Made by a program: the position numbers and the translations under genes. Positions 35,883 to 46,840 of a stretch of DNA of 64,000 bases are shown one piece after another (the first letter of the stretch is position 1; every line of letters begins with the position of its first letter). Where the stretch lies: positions 6,118,892 to 6,182,891 of the forward strand of contig LR746265.1 in the NCBI GenBank assembly GCA_902729315.2, in the 5' to 3' direction. The notes beneath the pieces are model-generated. The model saw nothing but the letters and a program-made list of their open reading frames with translations. It ran no database searches and had not been told where the DNA came from. This DNA comes from Spirodela intermedia (lineage: Eukaryota > Streptophyta > Magnoliopsida > Alismatales > Araceae).

Positions 35883-37919
35883 CTAATGGTGATTCTGTCC
35901 TAGAGAGGCCGTAGTCCCGTTGAACCTCTCTTGCAGGATCTTCATACCCATATACCTGCGGGGACGAAGTCACCGTGAGTGAAACCCTTCCCACTCTCCA
36001 GTCTTTCTCCCCTGAGGAAGGGGAGGTGCCTTACCTTCCGAGCATCATGACGGTGGCCTGAGGATTGGTGCCGGGGGAGTGGTTGAAGGTGGAGCCGTCG
36101 ATGACCCGCAGAGCGTCTACGCCGATCACTCGGTAGTTGCCGTCGACGACGCGGCCGGCGTTGGCGCCGCCGTGGTAGTGCCAGATGGTGAGGACGGTGT
36201 CGCGGCAGTACTGCTCGAGGGAGGTCGAATCGTTCTCATGGCGGGGACGAAAGTTCACGGGGAACCCAGCGGTCATGTTCAGGAGCGCCCCCACCTGCAG
36301 ATAAGAGTAGCGGAAGCGAGAGAATGCCCTGGACTCGATGACCCGCTCGATGGTTCTGAGGCCCTCCACGCAGCGACGAAGATCCTGCGGGTGATCGAAG
36401 TAATTGAAGGTGACGCTTGGGTTGTCCTCTGGGTCGAGGCTGCGGAGCTTCAGTGTGCCCGTGGACAGCGGGCCCATGATCTTCTCGATGAGGAAGCCCC
36501 CACGGAAGGCGCCCTCGTCGAGAGCGTTCATGGCTTCGACCGCCCTGGCGATGGCCTCGGGGGTCCGCTGCTTTGGCGGCACCGTCGCGAGCTGCCCGGT
36601 CTGCGGGGAGAACAGGCCGAAGTCCCTGCGCCGCCGCCGCGGCGCCTGGCCGTGGGCGGTGTGGGCGGCGAAGTTGGCGCCACTCGCCGCCTCGATGAAG
36701 CTCCCAAAGGGGGTGATCCCCACCACCTGGATGAGGGAAACCTCCACCTCGCTCGGCGACGGCACGAAGATGGCGTTCATGGGGTTGTCCGACATTCCCC
36801 GCCCCACCCATGGCTGGTCCATCACCACGTTGATCTGCATCTTCTGCAGAGAAGCCGCAGGACCTATCCCGCTGAGCATCAGCAGCTGCGGGGTCCCAAT
36901 TGCCCCCGCAGAGAGGATCACGTCCCCATTCGTTCCTGCGTTGAGATAAGCCCACTTCTTCACTCCCTGCGAGTCCAGGAACACCACCCCGTGCACCTGC
37001 CGCCTCCCGCTGTCTGCATGGAGAGGGGGAGTGAGTTTCGCCGGAGAACCAAAGAGTCGTCATGGAGAATCGGGGAGATGATGCTTCAGAGGGTTCACCG
37101 GAGGGGCGGAAGAAGACTCGCTGGACGGTGGCGCGGAGGAAGACGGTGAGGCGTTGGGGGTCGGCGTAGGCGAGGAGGTCGGCGGCGGTGTGGCGGCTCC
37201 CCTGTGTGTCGAAGATGGTGCCGCCCACCTTGGTGCCCACCATGTGGTCGTAGGTGAAGCCATTGAAGGGGGTGACGCCGACCTCCAGGAGGCCGTCTAG
37301 CACCGCCCTCTGCCACTGACGGAGCTCCGGCTGGTGCGCCACCACGCGCTCCACCCAGCGATAGGATTCATTCACCAGCCGCCCGTCCCAGCCTGCGGCG
37401 TTGACGTACTCCGGCGAGGCGCGCGTGTAGAAGCCAGCGTTGAGGCAGCTGCCGCCGCCCAGCACGCGCGCGCGGGCGTTGATGACGCCGTCCTCGGAGA
37501 CGAATCGCTGCGATGGCGACTCCGGCGAGAGGTCGGAGAGAGTGTCGGCGAAGTGGACGAGGTTGGAGATGTTGGAGTTGCCGTAGGGGGAGCCACCTCG
37601 CTCGAGGAGGAGCACCCTGAAGGACTGGGACAAGGTGGCGGCCAGTGGGCAACCCGCTGTTCCCCCTCCGACGATGATGTAGTCGTAGTAGTCCATTGTT
37701 GGGGCCTCCGTCGCGTTCATCACGAACGATTTATACGGAGCTGCGATCAGTCAGGTTAGTCACGGGGAAGATGACGAAGGGAAGAAGAAGAAGAGAGATC
37801 ATCAGAAGCGAACAGCCAGCCATCGTCTGCTTACCGTTCTCTGCAAGGCAGAGGTCATGGAGATGGGAGACGACAACAACAAGAAACATTACAGCCAGTC
37901 TCCACAGCAGCAACCCCAT
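35883..37919 (-). CDS. HTH: HOTHEAD-like GMC oxidoreductase (FAD-dependent)
   Basis: Four exons on the minus strand (37835-37919, 37099-37740, 36035-37013, 35883-35955) sum to 1,779 bp, 592 residues, matching HOTHEAD (about 594). The N-terminus MGLLLWRLAVMFLVVVVSHL is a signal peptide, cleaved near residue 27, so the protein enters the secretory pathway. The FAD-binding GxGxxG is VGGGTAG at 53-59 within YYDYIIVGGGTAGCPLAATL. GMC signature 1 is ARVLGGGSCLNAGFYTR; signature 2 is SAGAIGTPQLLMLSGIGP. Near the end, WHYHGG and the Asn in PGTNPQ are the expected catalytic pair. Known HOTHEAD oxidises long-chain omega-hydroxy fatty acids for cutin and prevents organ fusion; related plant proteins include mandelonitrile-lyase-like enzymes. 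The family call is firm, the substrate is inferred. Exons are very GC-rich, creating long false frames on the other strand. Confidence 0.93.
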
Positions 37920-38076
37920 ATCTCTCCCCTCCCCCTTCTCTCTCTCTGACTCTCTCTCCCTCTTGCGACCCTCCCTTCTCTTCTCTGCTGCAGACGAAGA
38001 AGACTGTGGGGATGATCACAGGCGCTTGAATGGACAGGCCGGGTAGGATGTGGGTGGCCGAGAGAGGTAAATAAGC

Positions 38077-38103
38077 CTTATATAAGAGAAGGATGTAGGG
38101 TTT
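38077..38103 (-). promoter_or_regulatory. TATA box and telo-box of the HOTHEAD-like gene
   Basis: On the minus strand TTATATAA (38078-38085) sits about 160 bp upstream of the start codon, preceded by AAACCCTA at 38096-38103. A start of transcription near 38050 would give a leader of about 130 nt. Confidence 0.5.
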
Positions 38104-38829
38104 AGAGAGAGAGAGAGAGGCCCGTCCTTCCCGGCGGTGCAAAGATATCCCCGGGTCGTCGCTCTGGCAGGCCATTATATTAAGAACCGTTTGTAAAGAT
38201 TCATCACTACCACTGAAGAACCGCTCCGTTCTCAACCTATAAACAATCTCTTCTAACCATTAGATCATCAGAAGCGAGAAAAAGCATTCTACGGCCGGTG
38301 AAACTTCATCCGGGCCGAAAAAACAGTCAGAGAATCGCCTTCTGGTCGTCTGTGATCTTCATATATGTTCGCGACGACGGATGATCTCAGCATGCCCCTT
38401 TGGACCGAGCCCACAGTGCAGAGGGAGGAGCGGCGGTGGGGGGGGAGGGGGGGTGGGGCGGGGCAATTACTGCTGCACCTAAAACTGCTGACAGAGCTAC
38501 CAAGGGCAGAAATTTCTGGCCAAGTGTTGTTAAGCCTGGCAAAGGCGAGCTGGTTTCCTGCGGGGTTGCTTCCTAGTTTCTTTGCATTTTCTTGCCGAGC
38601 AGATCATCGTCGCAAGAATCAAGGCGGTGGAAAATCTGGGGAGGAGTTCGTCCATGTGAGGATAGAGAGAGAGAGAGAGGCCTGGCGGGGGTCGGGGTAG
38701 TTGGCTGAGTGCCGGTTCCCAGTTAGAAGTTGTGAGCAGAAGATGGGAGTAGCTGATGGTGCCAAAAAAGCCGCCACATCTGCTGGCTCGGCTGTTTCTG
38801 TGGGTTAATTAATGCCCCCTCCATCCGTC

Positions 38830-38982
38830 CCCCCCCCCCCTCCCCCTCTCTCTCTCTCCTCTCTCTCTCTCTCTCCCTCTCCTTTCTCTCAACTCAGTTT
38901 TTATTTCCCCATATGTCTAAATTACAGATTTTGAGACATGGGTTTGATCTTGATCCGAGTCCTATGCGAAGAACCAGTTCCC

Positions 38983-39025
<43 letters not shown>

Positions 39026-39032
39026 TCTCTCT
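38830..39032. repeat. C-run and CT microsatellites
   Basis: A C11-type run at about 38830 followed by (CT)n tracts at 38847-38890 and 38989-39032, separated by about 100 bp of unique sequence. Confidence 0.85.
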
Positions 39033-39717
39033 CAAGCTTTACTTTGGCAACCGAGCTCAGTTTCTTCCCCATATGGCAACAATTAGAACATGAGTTTGCT
39101 CGAGGACATAGCGACTGGAAAAATATGATACTTATTCCTTAATATAGTCGAGGATCCTCGCCGATTTAAACAGAGTAATCCGCGTTTCTAACGGCAGCGT
39201 AAGCCCAAGTGGAAATGTCCCCAGAAATATTAGAATACGCGAGAGACCGCATCCAAAGATCGCTTCTTGGGCGAAACCCACCCTTCCAGTCAATGGCCTC
39301 AAGAACGTGAGACCACCCGCAAAGCTGTGATCTTGACGGGCTTGCTTTACGTGGGTCAGCCCACTCTTCTAATCTCCCCATGCTCTTGGAGCAAGTCTTA
39401 CGTGAAATCTCTTCAGATCTCTGTCTGTCTGTCTCTCTCTCTCTCTCTCAATCAACGTAAAAAAGTCAACCTTTACGGCATTATTTTCATTGACTTACAG
39501 GAAAAATCTCTAAAATACGTGATTTGTAATTTACGTTTTTTTTACGTGAAAAGCAGGTTTTATGGGAATTCATGTGTTCTCACACATGGAATTTACCAAA
39601 ATTCTCTGATATAAATATATATATTAACTCAAATAATTAAATAAATAAATCCCATTTTTCACCACTCCCCCCGCCCCCCCTCCATCATTGCATGCGTTTC
39701 AGGTCTCACACAGCTGA

Positions 39718-39721
<4 letters not shown>

Positions 39722-39772
<51 letters not shown>
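39722..39772. repeat. (CT)n microsatellite
   Basis: About 25 uninterrupted CT units. Confidence 0.95.
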
Positions 39773-39775
<3 letters not shown>

Positions 39776-40137
39776 TCACGGTCATCATACGAGAATCAAA
39801 GGCTTGAAAGCCCTGGAGACGGGGGATTAGTTGGGCGAGGCTGGCGGCGGCATTGATGGAAGCTGGGCATATGAAGAAAGAAGTGGCCGGGGGGGCAGCT
39901 GTTTGTCGTGCATGGCATCGGCTTCCTCCCACGTCCCTCCCTCATGCGAGGCTGCCAACTGACTGGACCGGGATTTTATGAGAAATGGGCCCCACACATC
40001 CACAAACCGATGAAGACATTGGGAATATGGCATCAATAAATATGGGAAAATAACATGGTTTAATCATTATACCAATTTGATGACCCAATGCCGGCAAGAA
40101 CAGAGGTACAGGGGGCAGCCGATCAGAGTCAACCAGG

Positions 40138-43100
40138 TCAACCACCGAGGTCAATGCCGACGTGGCGATAATCCCCCTTTGCGAGGAGCTGGCCAGGCCC
40201 ACCTTCCAGCTCCACATGGACATGGCTAGTGCTGATGACCACATTGCAGGGGCCGATGAGCCTGTCGTCGGCGAGAAGGCTGCAAGACTCATAGAGGCCC
40301 TCCTTGGGCTGCTGGTTCAGCAGGCATGAGCGGGGGATGGACAGCTTGCTCCCCTCAGCGGCAGAGTCGAAGTCCTCGGGGACCCTCAGCACAAGGCGGT
40401 GCCTCCTCCCCAGGAGCTCAGCCACGTAATTTACATCCCCGACGGCAAGAGCTTGGCGGACACGGGTCGAGGACACTAACTCCTTGCTGCCGCCGCCGGC
40501 ACCACCGCCGCCGCTTTTTCTGTCGAGGACGGAGCTCAAGATGTGGGCTTCAAGACCGTACTCCTCGCAGAGCCGCACCAGCTCGGAGGCGTCGCCGGAG
40601 GCTCGGTAGCCGAATCGGTAGTTCTCGCCTGGAATGGGGGAGAGAAATTCACAGTGTGATGGCCGTGGCAGCAGCGGCGGCGCCGGCTTTTGGGTTTCAG
40701 AGGGCGATCATGGTCGGTACCTGCAACGACGCCACTTACTCTGAGATCCTTCGACAGCCGCTCGACAAACTGCCGGGGGGAGAGCTGCCTGACCTTGGAG
40801 AACTCGACGTGGAACTCGAGCGGGACGACGTCGCCGCACAGGGGAGCCCATGAGGAGAGCACCCGCTTTCTGTCGCATTTGGCAACTATGGGAGCCCTGG
40901 CATAGAACCAGAAGCCAAACCAGTTAGGAGATTTCGGAAGGGAAAAGCTCCAAAGGATAGCTAAAACCCTTTAGACGGATGATTATGCACTGAAAGCTAG
41001 TGAAGGAACGCAGCCATATCTGCGGAATGGATGAAAGCAAAGGACTAGGTACTGAGCAGCCCCAGGGGTGGTTCAAGGTCAACCACGTCCGACCTTTCGA
41101 GTAGTAGCTTGGTAGCATATCTAGAACAGATCACCTCTAGTTGACTTGACAGAAACTGCCAGACCTGATCCATCCTCCAGAACATCAAACCAGGCAACAT
41201 GTAGGATCTCGAAACCCATTATCGTCCATAAGAAATCATTTCAGCCTCAATCTTTCCGCATCTTTTGATATATTCATAACATTATAAACCCAAAGACCAC
41301 AAACGTTCATTGTTTTCTGGAAAATCAGGATCAGCCAATTTTTTATATTCAAATGCATCACAGCCAACTAGCATCGCCAGCTATAGTTTATCTTGTTTGA
41401 TTCGGATTATGATGGTGCGGTGAGAGTTCTCTGCAGATCACTAAGAAGGACATCAACTCCATCTTAAGTATGTGTTCGATTCATAATCTCAAATCCAATC
41501 TACATTGCAGCAAAGAAGTGAGACATAACTACATCTGAGACTCAGATTTCACTGTGAAGCACTAGATAAAGAAATTCCACGACCAGAAACACATCAGCAA
41601 CCAGAAGAATCACCGAATCTTCCAATTAAAAAAAATTATTGCAGGAAAAATACGAGATTAGTCAGAAACAAAGGAAACACGTTTGCCCAAACATAGGTTC
41701 TACATTCATTTAAACAGAGGAAGTCATGCAGCCATATCATCCTACGTTCATTGTCACAAAATATGCATTATTGATCAAAGAACACCCTCTGTGCCAATGA
41801 TACGTTAGTTCCTATCCTTATCCCTGAGTTCCTTTTTTTAGTCTATCAATATTTAAGGAAATTCATACACTCCATGGACGGAGCAAAAGAGGAGTGTCGG
41901 TCAGAGCAACTGAAGTTAAACGTGTTCCTTCGGTAGCAGTATTAAATTTATGATAATACGGAGCTAAAAAATATATATGATGGCCTCCAACGGAAAATAA
42001 ATCCAAATACTTGTCTTAATAACTCCTTTCATTGGCACAAGTGATGTAAAGTAACACTCAACAAAATTTCGCCAAATCTGCATGGGAGTCCGTTGACCGA
42101 CCCCAGACAGTATAGTAACATATTTCTAACACCTTTGCAATGAACTTGTAAAAAAAAAAAAAAAAAAAAACAATAAAAACCAACTAATTTTTTAAAAATG
42201 GAGAATAAAAGTCCTTCAGAGGTTACAACTAACCTGTACTCCCAACCAAGTACTTCTGCCATTCCGGCAAACGATAGAAGGAAAGGAGTCCCAGCCCTTG
42301 ACGCCTGTATGGCAAGTTCACGGTGCCCTAAATGGAGGGCATCAAACTTACCCAAAGCGACAATACCTCCTACAATATTAGATCATACAGGAAAATCAGA
42401 TCGTGTGTAACACTCAGCATATACTATTTATCCATCTTAAATGGACAGCCAGTTTAAGGACAAGGAACTATTTATAGTTATTACACAAATCATAAAAAGA
42501 CCCAAAAATATATAAAATGATTCATATTTCAAATCCAATCAGAAAAAAGATTGAACAAAACTTAATGTGTAGAATTCGTATGACAATTGGAAGGAGGTAG
42601 GAAGCAGACAAACTGGACTTGTGAAAAATGACCTCCCACTGAGAGCAATAAAAGAAAATATACAGTATGCAGAATTTATTCGACCTAATAGGCACTGAAG
42701 CCAGATGAACATCTCTTACAACTCTTATTGTAATTTTTATGCCAGATTGACTAGGGACAGTCTGACAGGATTAGTTCCAATCCTGCATTTCTAATTTCAA
42801 CTTTTTGAACTAAAACCCTGGAAGCGACTAAAATGTTTCAAACTGAGTACATCAGATAACTAATGTACCTAGAGAAAAACAACACTTCGCTTCTAAAGAT
42901 AAAAGTATAGAACAATAGCAAGATAAATATCAGAATATAAATGGCTGAAAATTTACTCCACAAAACAAAAGTGAGAATCCTTGGCACTTAAAATCTGTAG
43001 CATGTAGTCTCTTATTGGATTATTAACCTCAACAAATGGCCTTCAAACTTGGAAAATAGAGTAAATGATATCACTCTAAGGGTAAAAGGGATTTTAAATG

Positions 43101-45722
43101 AGACAACAAATGAAAAAGTAAACTGAAAGAACAAGCTGAAGCACAAAAAAAATATCAGTGTATGTTAGACGAAAATTGATATTCTTCAAGGCAAAGTAAA
43201 AACTCTCAGCAATACAGGCATCCAAATTTTCGAATATACACTAGAACAGTATGACTTTGCCAAAGATGGACCTACCGGTTACACATTCCTGGTCTGGACC
43301 ACAGTCAACAAGCAATTTATATTTCACAGATTCCATGTCATCTTTGTCCAACCCTTGTGACCCACTTGAGTTTGAAACATCTGTAGAAAAGTGAAGGCCC
43401 TTCAATGAATTATGCACGGACACGTTATGTCCGTCCTTCAAACAGCGGTATCCCCTGCACACAGAGATAATCCAACTAAAATCATAAGCTAGATTCATGA
43501 AATAATGGCATATGCACGCCAATCGACTCTGTTTAACTAGGTTGAAAACAGAACATGACAGTCTTGAAGTGAGGTAGGTTTGTGATGAAATTTTAAGGCA
43601 CATACAATTTTAAACGAACTAAATTATTTTTTTTATAAACGAAATTTCGAAACATAGAAATCAAAATCGCATACTGACTGAATTCAAGGGTGGGAAAATC
43701 CATTGCAGACATCTGCATCTCATCTCCTTCCCGCTCAGTAGAAATGGAGGTGGATCATTGCCTGCCTCCTCTTTACTATCATTGAACCAACTGGACAATA
43801 ATCGAAAAGCAAGAAAGGCTTCTCCAGCCTTACAAACAAACAATGGTAGCAGTTCTGGAAATTACGACTTAAGCTTAGGAGACTCATTACATTCCCTGAA
43901 ATTTTATTTTATGGAATTATCATTGTCACAAAGACAATCTCAACAACATCCCAGACAAAGGTTTCGATGGGCGTCAATTTGCCTGACCACATTCCTGTTT
44001 ACAGCATATTTGTACGGTCAGGGCCCTAGTACATCGGAGCAGTTGAGAATTTGGTAACTAATGGAACGCCTCAATCATTATGAGCAAAGTCGTGGCATAA
44101 ATATGAAGGGTAAAATTCTAAGAGCAAAGTCGTGGCCTAAATATGAAGGGTAAAATTCTATGAGCAAAGTTGTGGCCTAAATATGAAGGGTGAAAATTCT
44201 ATTAGAATCAATGATTCCATGACAAAGCTACACTAAAATCAAAGTAAACTGGACATATAAGACGGCAACCCCGTATAAGTGTATCCTTCATGAGCAATGA
44301 GGCACTTTTTGTGGCTAGTATCCCATGGTAAGGTCAGAAGAGGGCTTCCCCTAATTAATTTCAAAAGAATAAAAAAAGGGCTCCGATCTATTAGATGGAT
44401 GGGCTTTCAATATAGAAGGGTTTTTCATCACAAAATAAAATGAAACTTATTCCCAAGATATCCTTTGACAGAAAGGTTAGTAAAGTGTTGATGATAGAAT
44501 ATTGTGTACAAACCTTCAATCCTAATCACCATCACCAGAAAACACCACTGATGTCCCAGATTTTCTTCCTTTTTTTCGTGCAATTTACAACTATAACAAC
44601 TCCTCTCAAGTATCTATTAGATAACTTCTTTCATTGGAAAGTTATTCGTCAATTAACCCTCGTCATGTACAGAAACCTAAAATCAGAACTATGTTTAAAT
44701 TAGGAGCACCTACTGCAAACAGGAATGACTTACATTGAAGGAGAAAAGAAAGAAAAATAGAATCAATTTTTACACTTACCGGGAAATGTCATGTGCAAAA
44801 ACTCCCCGACATGAGGACAATCTCTGCACAATGGAATCCAACAAATAGCTCGCCTGAGATGTTCCAGAAGAATTATAAATCTTGAGAGATTCCATAATTT
44901 TATTTAGGCGCGAAGAAAACACACTAACTATCACACCTTAGAATACCCTACTTAATTACAGTAGCAACCCAAAATGAATATAACAGCGTTATCCGGTTTC
45001 GTAAATAGCGCCAAACTGCGGTCATTGTGAAATAATTAGTTAAACACTTGATAAATGCGTCTATTAGACCAACAAAATGTAGCTAGATAGCCAGCACAAA
45101 ACGCCATGCGGCTCAATGGTAAACCGCGAAAAATTCATTGCCTATTTAAAGCAGGATTTGGATTTGTACTAAACAAAAGGCACATTTTTCATGTCACGAG
45201 TTATTTGAGTATTTATCTGTTACATGAGATAAAACTGAGCAGACAAGAACATCGTTCGACTAAGAACACAGCGTAGAAAACTCAGTTAAAGTAGATTTGA
45301 AGTATGTGCATCAGCAGATAATGACACCTCAAAGTGCGGGGAGGAAAGATACGAACTCAACGTGGTAAAAGCAAAAAGCAATGGTACAACAAGGCGAGGG
45401 ATTCTACCGCAAAGGTGAAGGACGCACTCTCCACCGGGTACTCGCCTCCCGAGCCCCCCCATCCGGCGGCTGAAGCCTCGCATCTGAACCGTCTCCTGCA
45501 AGCGGTCCATGGTCCATTTAAGAACCGAAAGAGCAACGAGTAGCAGGATGGGCCAGTTCTAGAAAGATACCGCAAACTGACAGAAGACCCGAGCCTGAGG
45601 AACGCCACGGTTGTTGCGGTAGCGGCGGTGGCCGCCGAGGAGAAAGGGGATGGAGCGCAGGGGAAGTGGAGGGCCGCCGCTGAGGAGGAGGCGCCGAGGC
45701 TCCTACTCAGCGGAGGCGCCAT
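40138..45722 (-). CDS. RIBF: FAD synthetase (FMN adenylyltransferase), chloroplast type
   Basis: Adenylates FMN to FAD. Six exons on the minus strand (45408-45722, 44780-44853, 43276-43454, 42234-42369, 40721-40896, 40138-40628) sum to 1,371 bp, 456 residues, all phases consistent. An in-frame ATG at 45830 would add 36 residues. The first ~95 residues are Ser/Ala/Arg-rich, a likely plastid transit peptide. The nucleotidyltransferase motif is [14 protein letters not shown] (about 195-208), followed by [63 protein letters not shown] and SSTRVRQAL (about 345-353). The C-terminal ~90 residues correspond to the degenerate riboflavin-kinase half of bacterial RibF; plant RibF enzymes lack kinase activity. 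Residues about 106-188 show little conservation. The gene has long introns, one with a 40-bp triplicate. Confidence 0.93.
42150..42170. repeat. Poly(A) run in a RibF intron
   Basis: About 21 A residues on the plus strand, i.e. a T-run just downstream of an exon donor on the minus (coding) strand. Confidence 0.85.
44081..44201 (+). repeat. 40-bp tandem triplicate in a RibF intron
   Basis: Three adjacent units beginning WGAGCAAAGTYGTGGCMTAA at 44081, 44121 and 44161, each 40-41 bp, differing at only a few positions. This is a recent array inside the intron between exons 43276-43454 and 44780-44853. Confidence 0.95.
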
Positions 45723-46840
45723 GGAAGCGGCCAAACGCGAGCGAGGGAAAAGCGGGGCAGACCGAGCTCGGAGAAGGAAGCTACTGGAGGTCGTCGTCTC
45801 CCGTGGTTTCCTCGCGGGGGTTGCCTGCATTTACGCCGGCTCCCGCGCAACAGACCCGGTAATTCTCCACGCCGGATTCCACGTCACCGAGGCGAAGCCC
45901 TTTCCGGCACCGGTCTCCATCGAACGGTGTGGATGACTCCACGTATCCCTACTTTTCCTCTCAGTATCAGCGAGTCACTGGATTAATCACGACGAACACA
46001 ACACAAAAATACACCCCAATTCGAATTATTCTGAATACTTTTTATTTATATTTATAATATTTTATTTTCAATATTTAGACCGATTTAGTTCTAAAAATAT
46101 CGTCGAAAAATAGGTCCGAATTCGAATCACATTTTAAAATATAAATGTGTTTTTTAATAGTTATTTTATCATTAATTAAAAATTACTGATATAAACCCAC
46201 GACCGGTTCGATATTTGTACTGACTTAACGCCTCAAAAATATTGTATAAAAAATAATAGGTTGTCCCATATCACTGGCGTTGACTTCGCCTCCCAACCTT
46301 CGATCTTCAGATGAATCCACAAGCCTTCTGTTCTGTTCTGTTTCTAAGACCGTTCATCCGTGCGAACGCACGTGCTGATTCTCTTTATCCAGCGTCGCCC
46401 GATGGAGCGCCTCGTAAGTCATCAACCACCGACTGGGTAGTTGGGGATTTAAATGGGCCGGCCCAACGGAAGTCAGCTGACCGAGCTAGAAAGCCCATTC
46501 CACAGCTGATAGGTGTTGCACACGTGGCATTGTCCTGCTGGCACATCTTCATTTCGAATTGAACGATGACGTGGCGACAGGGACCATGGATATGACGGCG
46601 GAATCTGTTTCTCCTGTTTGGAAATGATCCGTGGGCGGAATTCGATCTTGACCACATCTCGACGGGATTCTCATCCGCAGGGAGGGGAGAGAGGAGGAAG
46701 ATCAAAACCTCTGCGAGAGCTCCTCCTCCCTCTCGAAGATTCAGGCTGGTTCGATCCGACTCCTACTCTGCCTTCGTTCATCTGCACCTTCGGCGAATCC
46801 GGCGGAGTTGGGATCCGATCAGCGGCGGGCGGAGGCGAGG
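45723..46840. promoter_or_regulatory. Divergent promoter region between RibF and SDH
   Basis: About 1.1 kb between two start codons pointing away from each other. An AT-rich centre (46020-46260) is flanked by GC-rich leaders. The site II palindrome is the only motif I can name. Confidence 0.45.
46454..46465. promoter_or_regulatory. Inverted site II pair in the RibF/SDH intergenic region
   Basis: TGGGCCGGCCCA is a perfect palindrome of two TGGGCC site II motifs, about 375 bp upstream of the sorbitol dehydrogenase start and 730 bp from the RibF start. A further AGCCCA lies at about 46490. Confidence 0.45.

Larger units (their letters stand above)
37920..40137. other. Intergenic: promoter of the HOTHEAD-like gene, CT microsatellites, 3' side of RibF
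   Basis: Contains the promoter above, long pyrimidine tracts and AT-rich spacer. The stretch just below 40137 should be the RibF 3' UTR. No gene was recognised. Confidence 0.5.

Noticed and set aside
36079-37149. 356-codon open frame on the plus strand opposite the HOTHEAD-like gene
   Set aside because: It is antisense to exons with clear GMC signatures. Long false frames are expected opposite GC-rich coding sequence and its composition is not protein-like.
45100-45170. Possible tRNA-like sequence (CATGCGGCTCAATGGTAAACCGCG)
   Set aside because: No T-arm consensus or acceptor-stem pairing follows at the right distance; it lies in a RibF intron.
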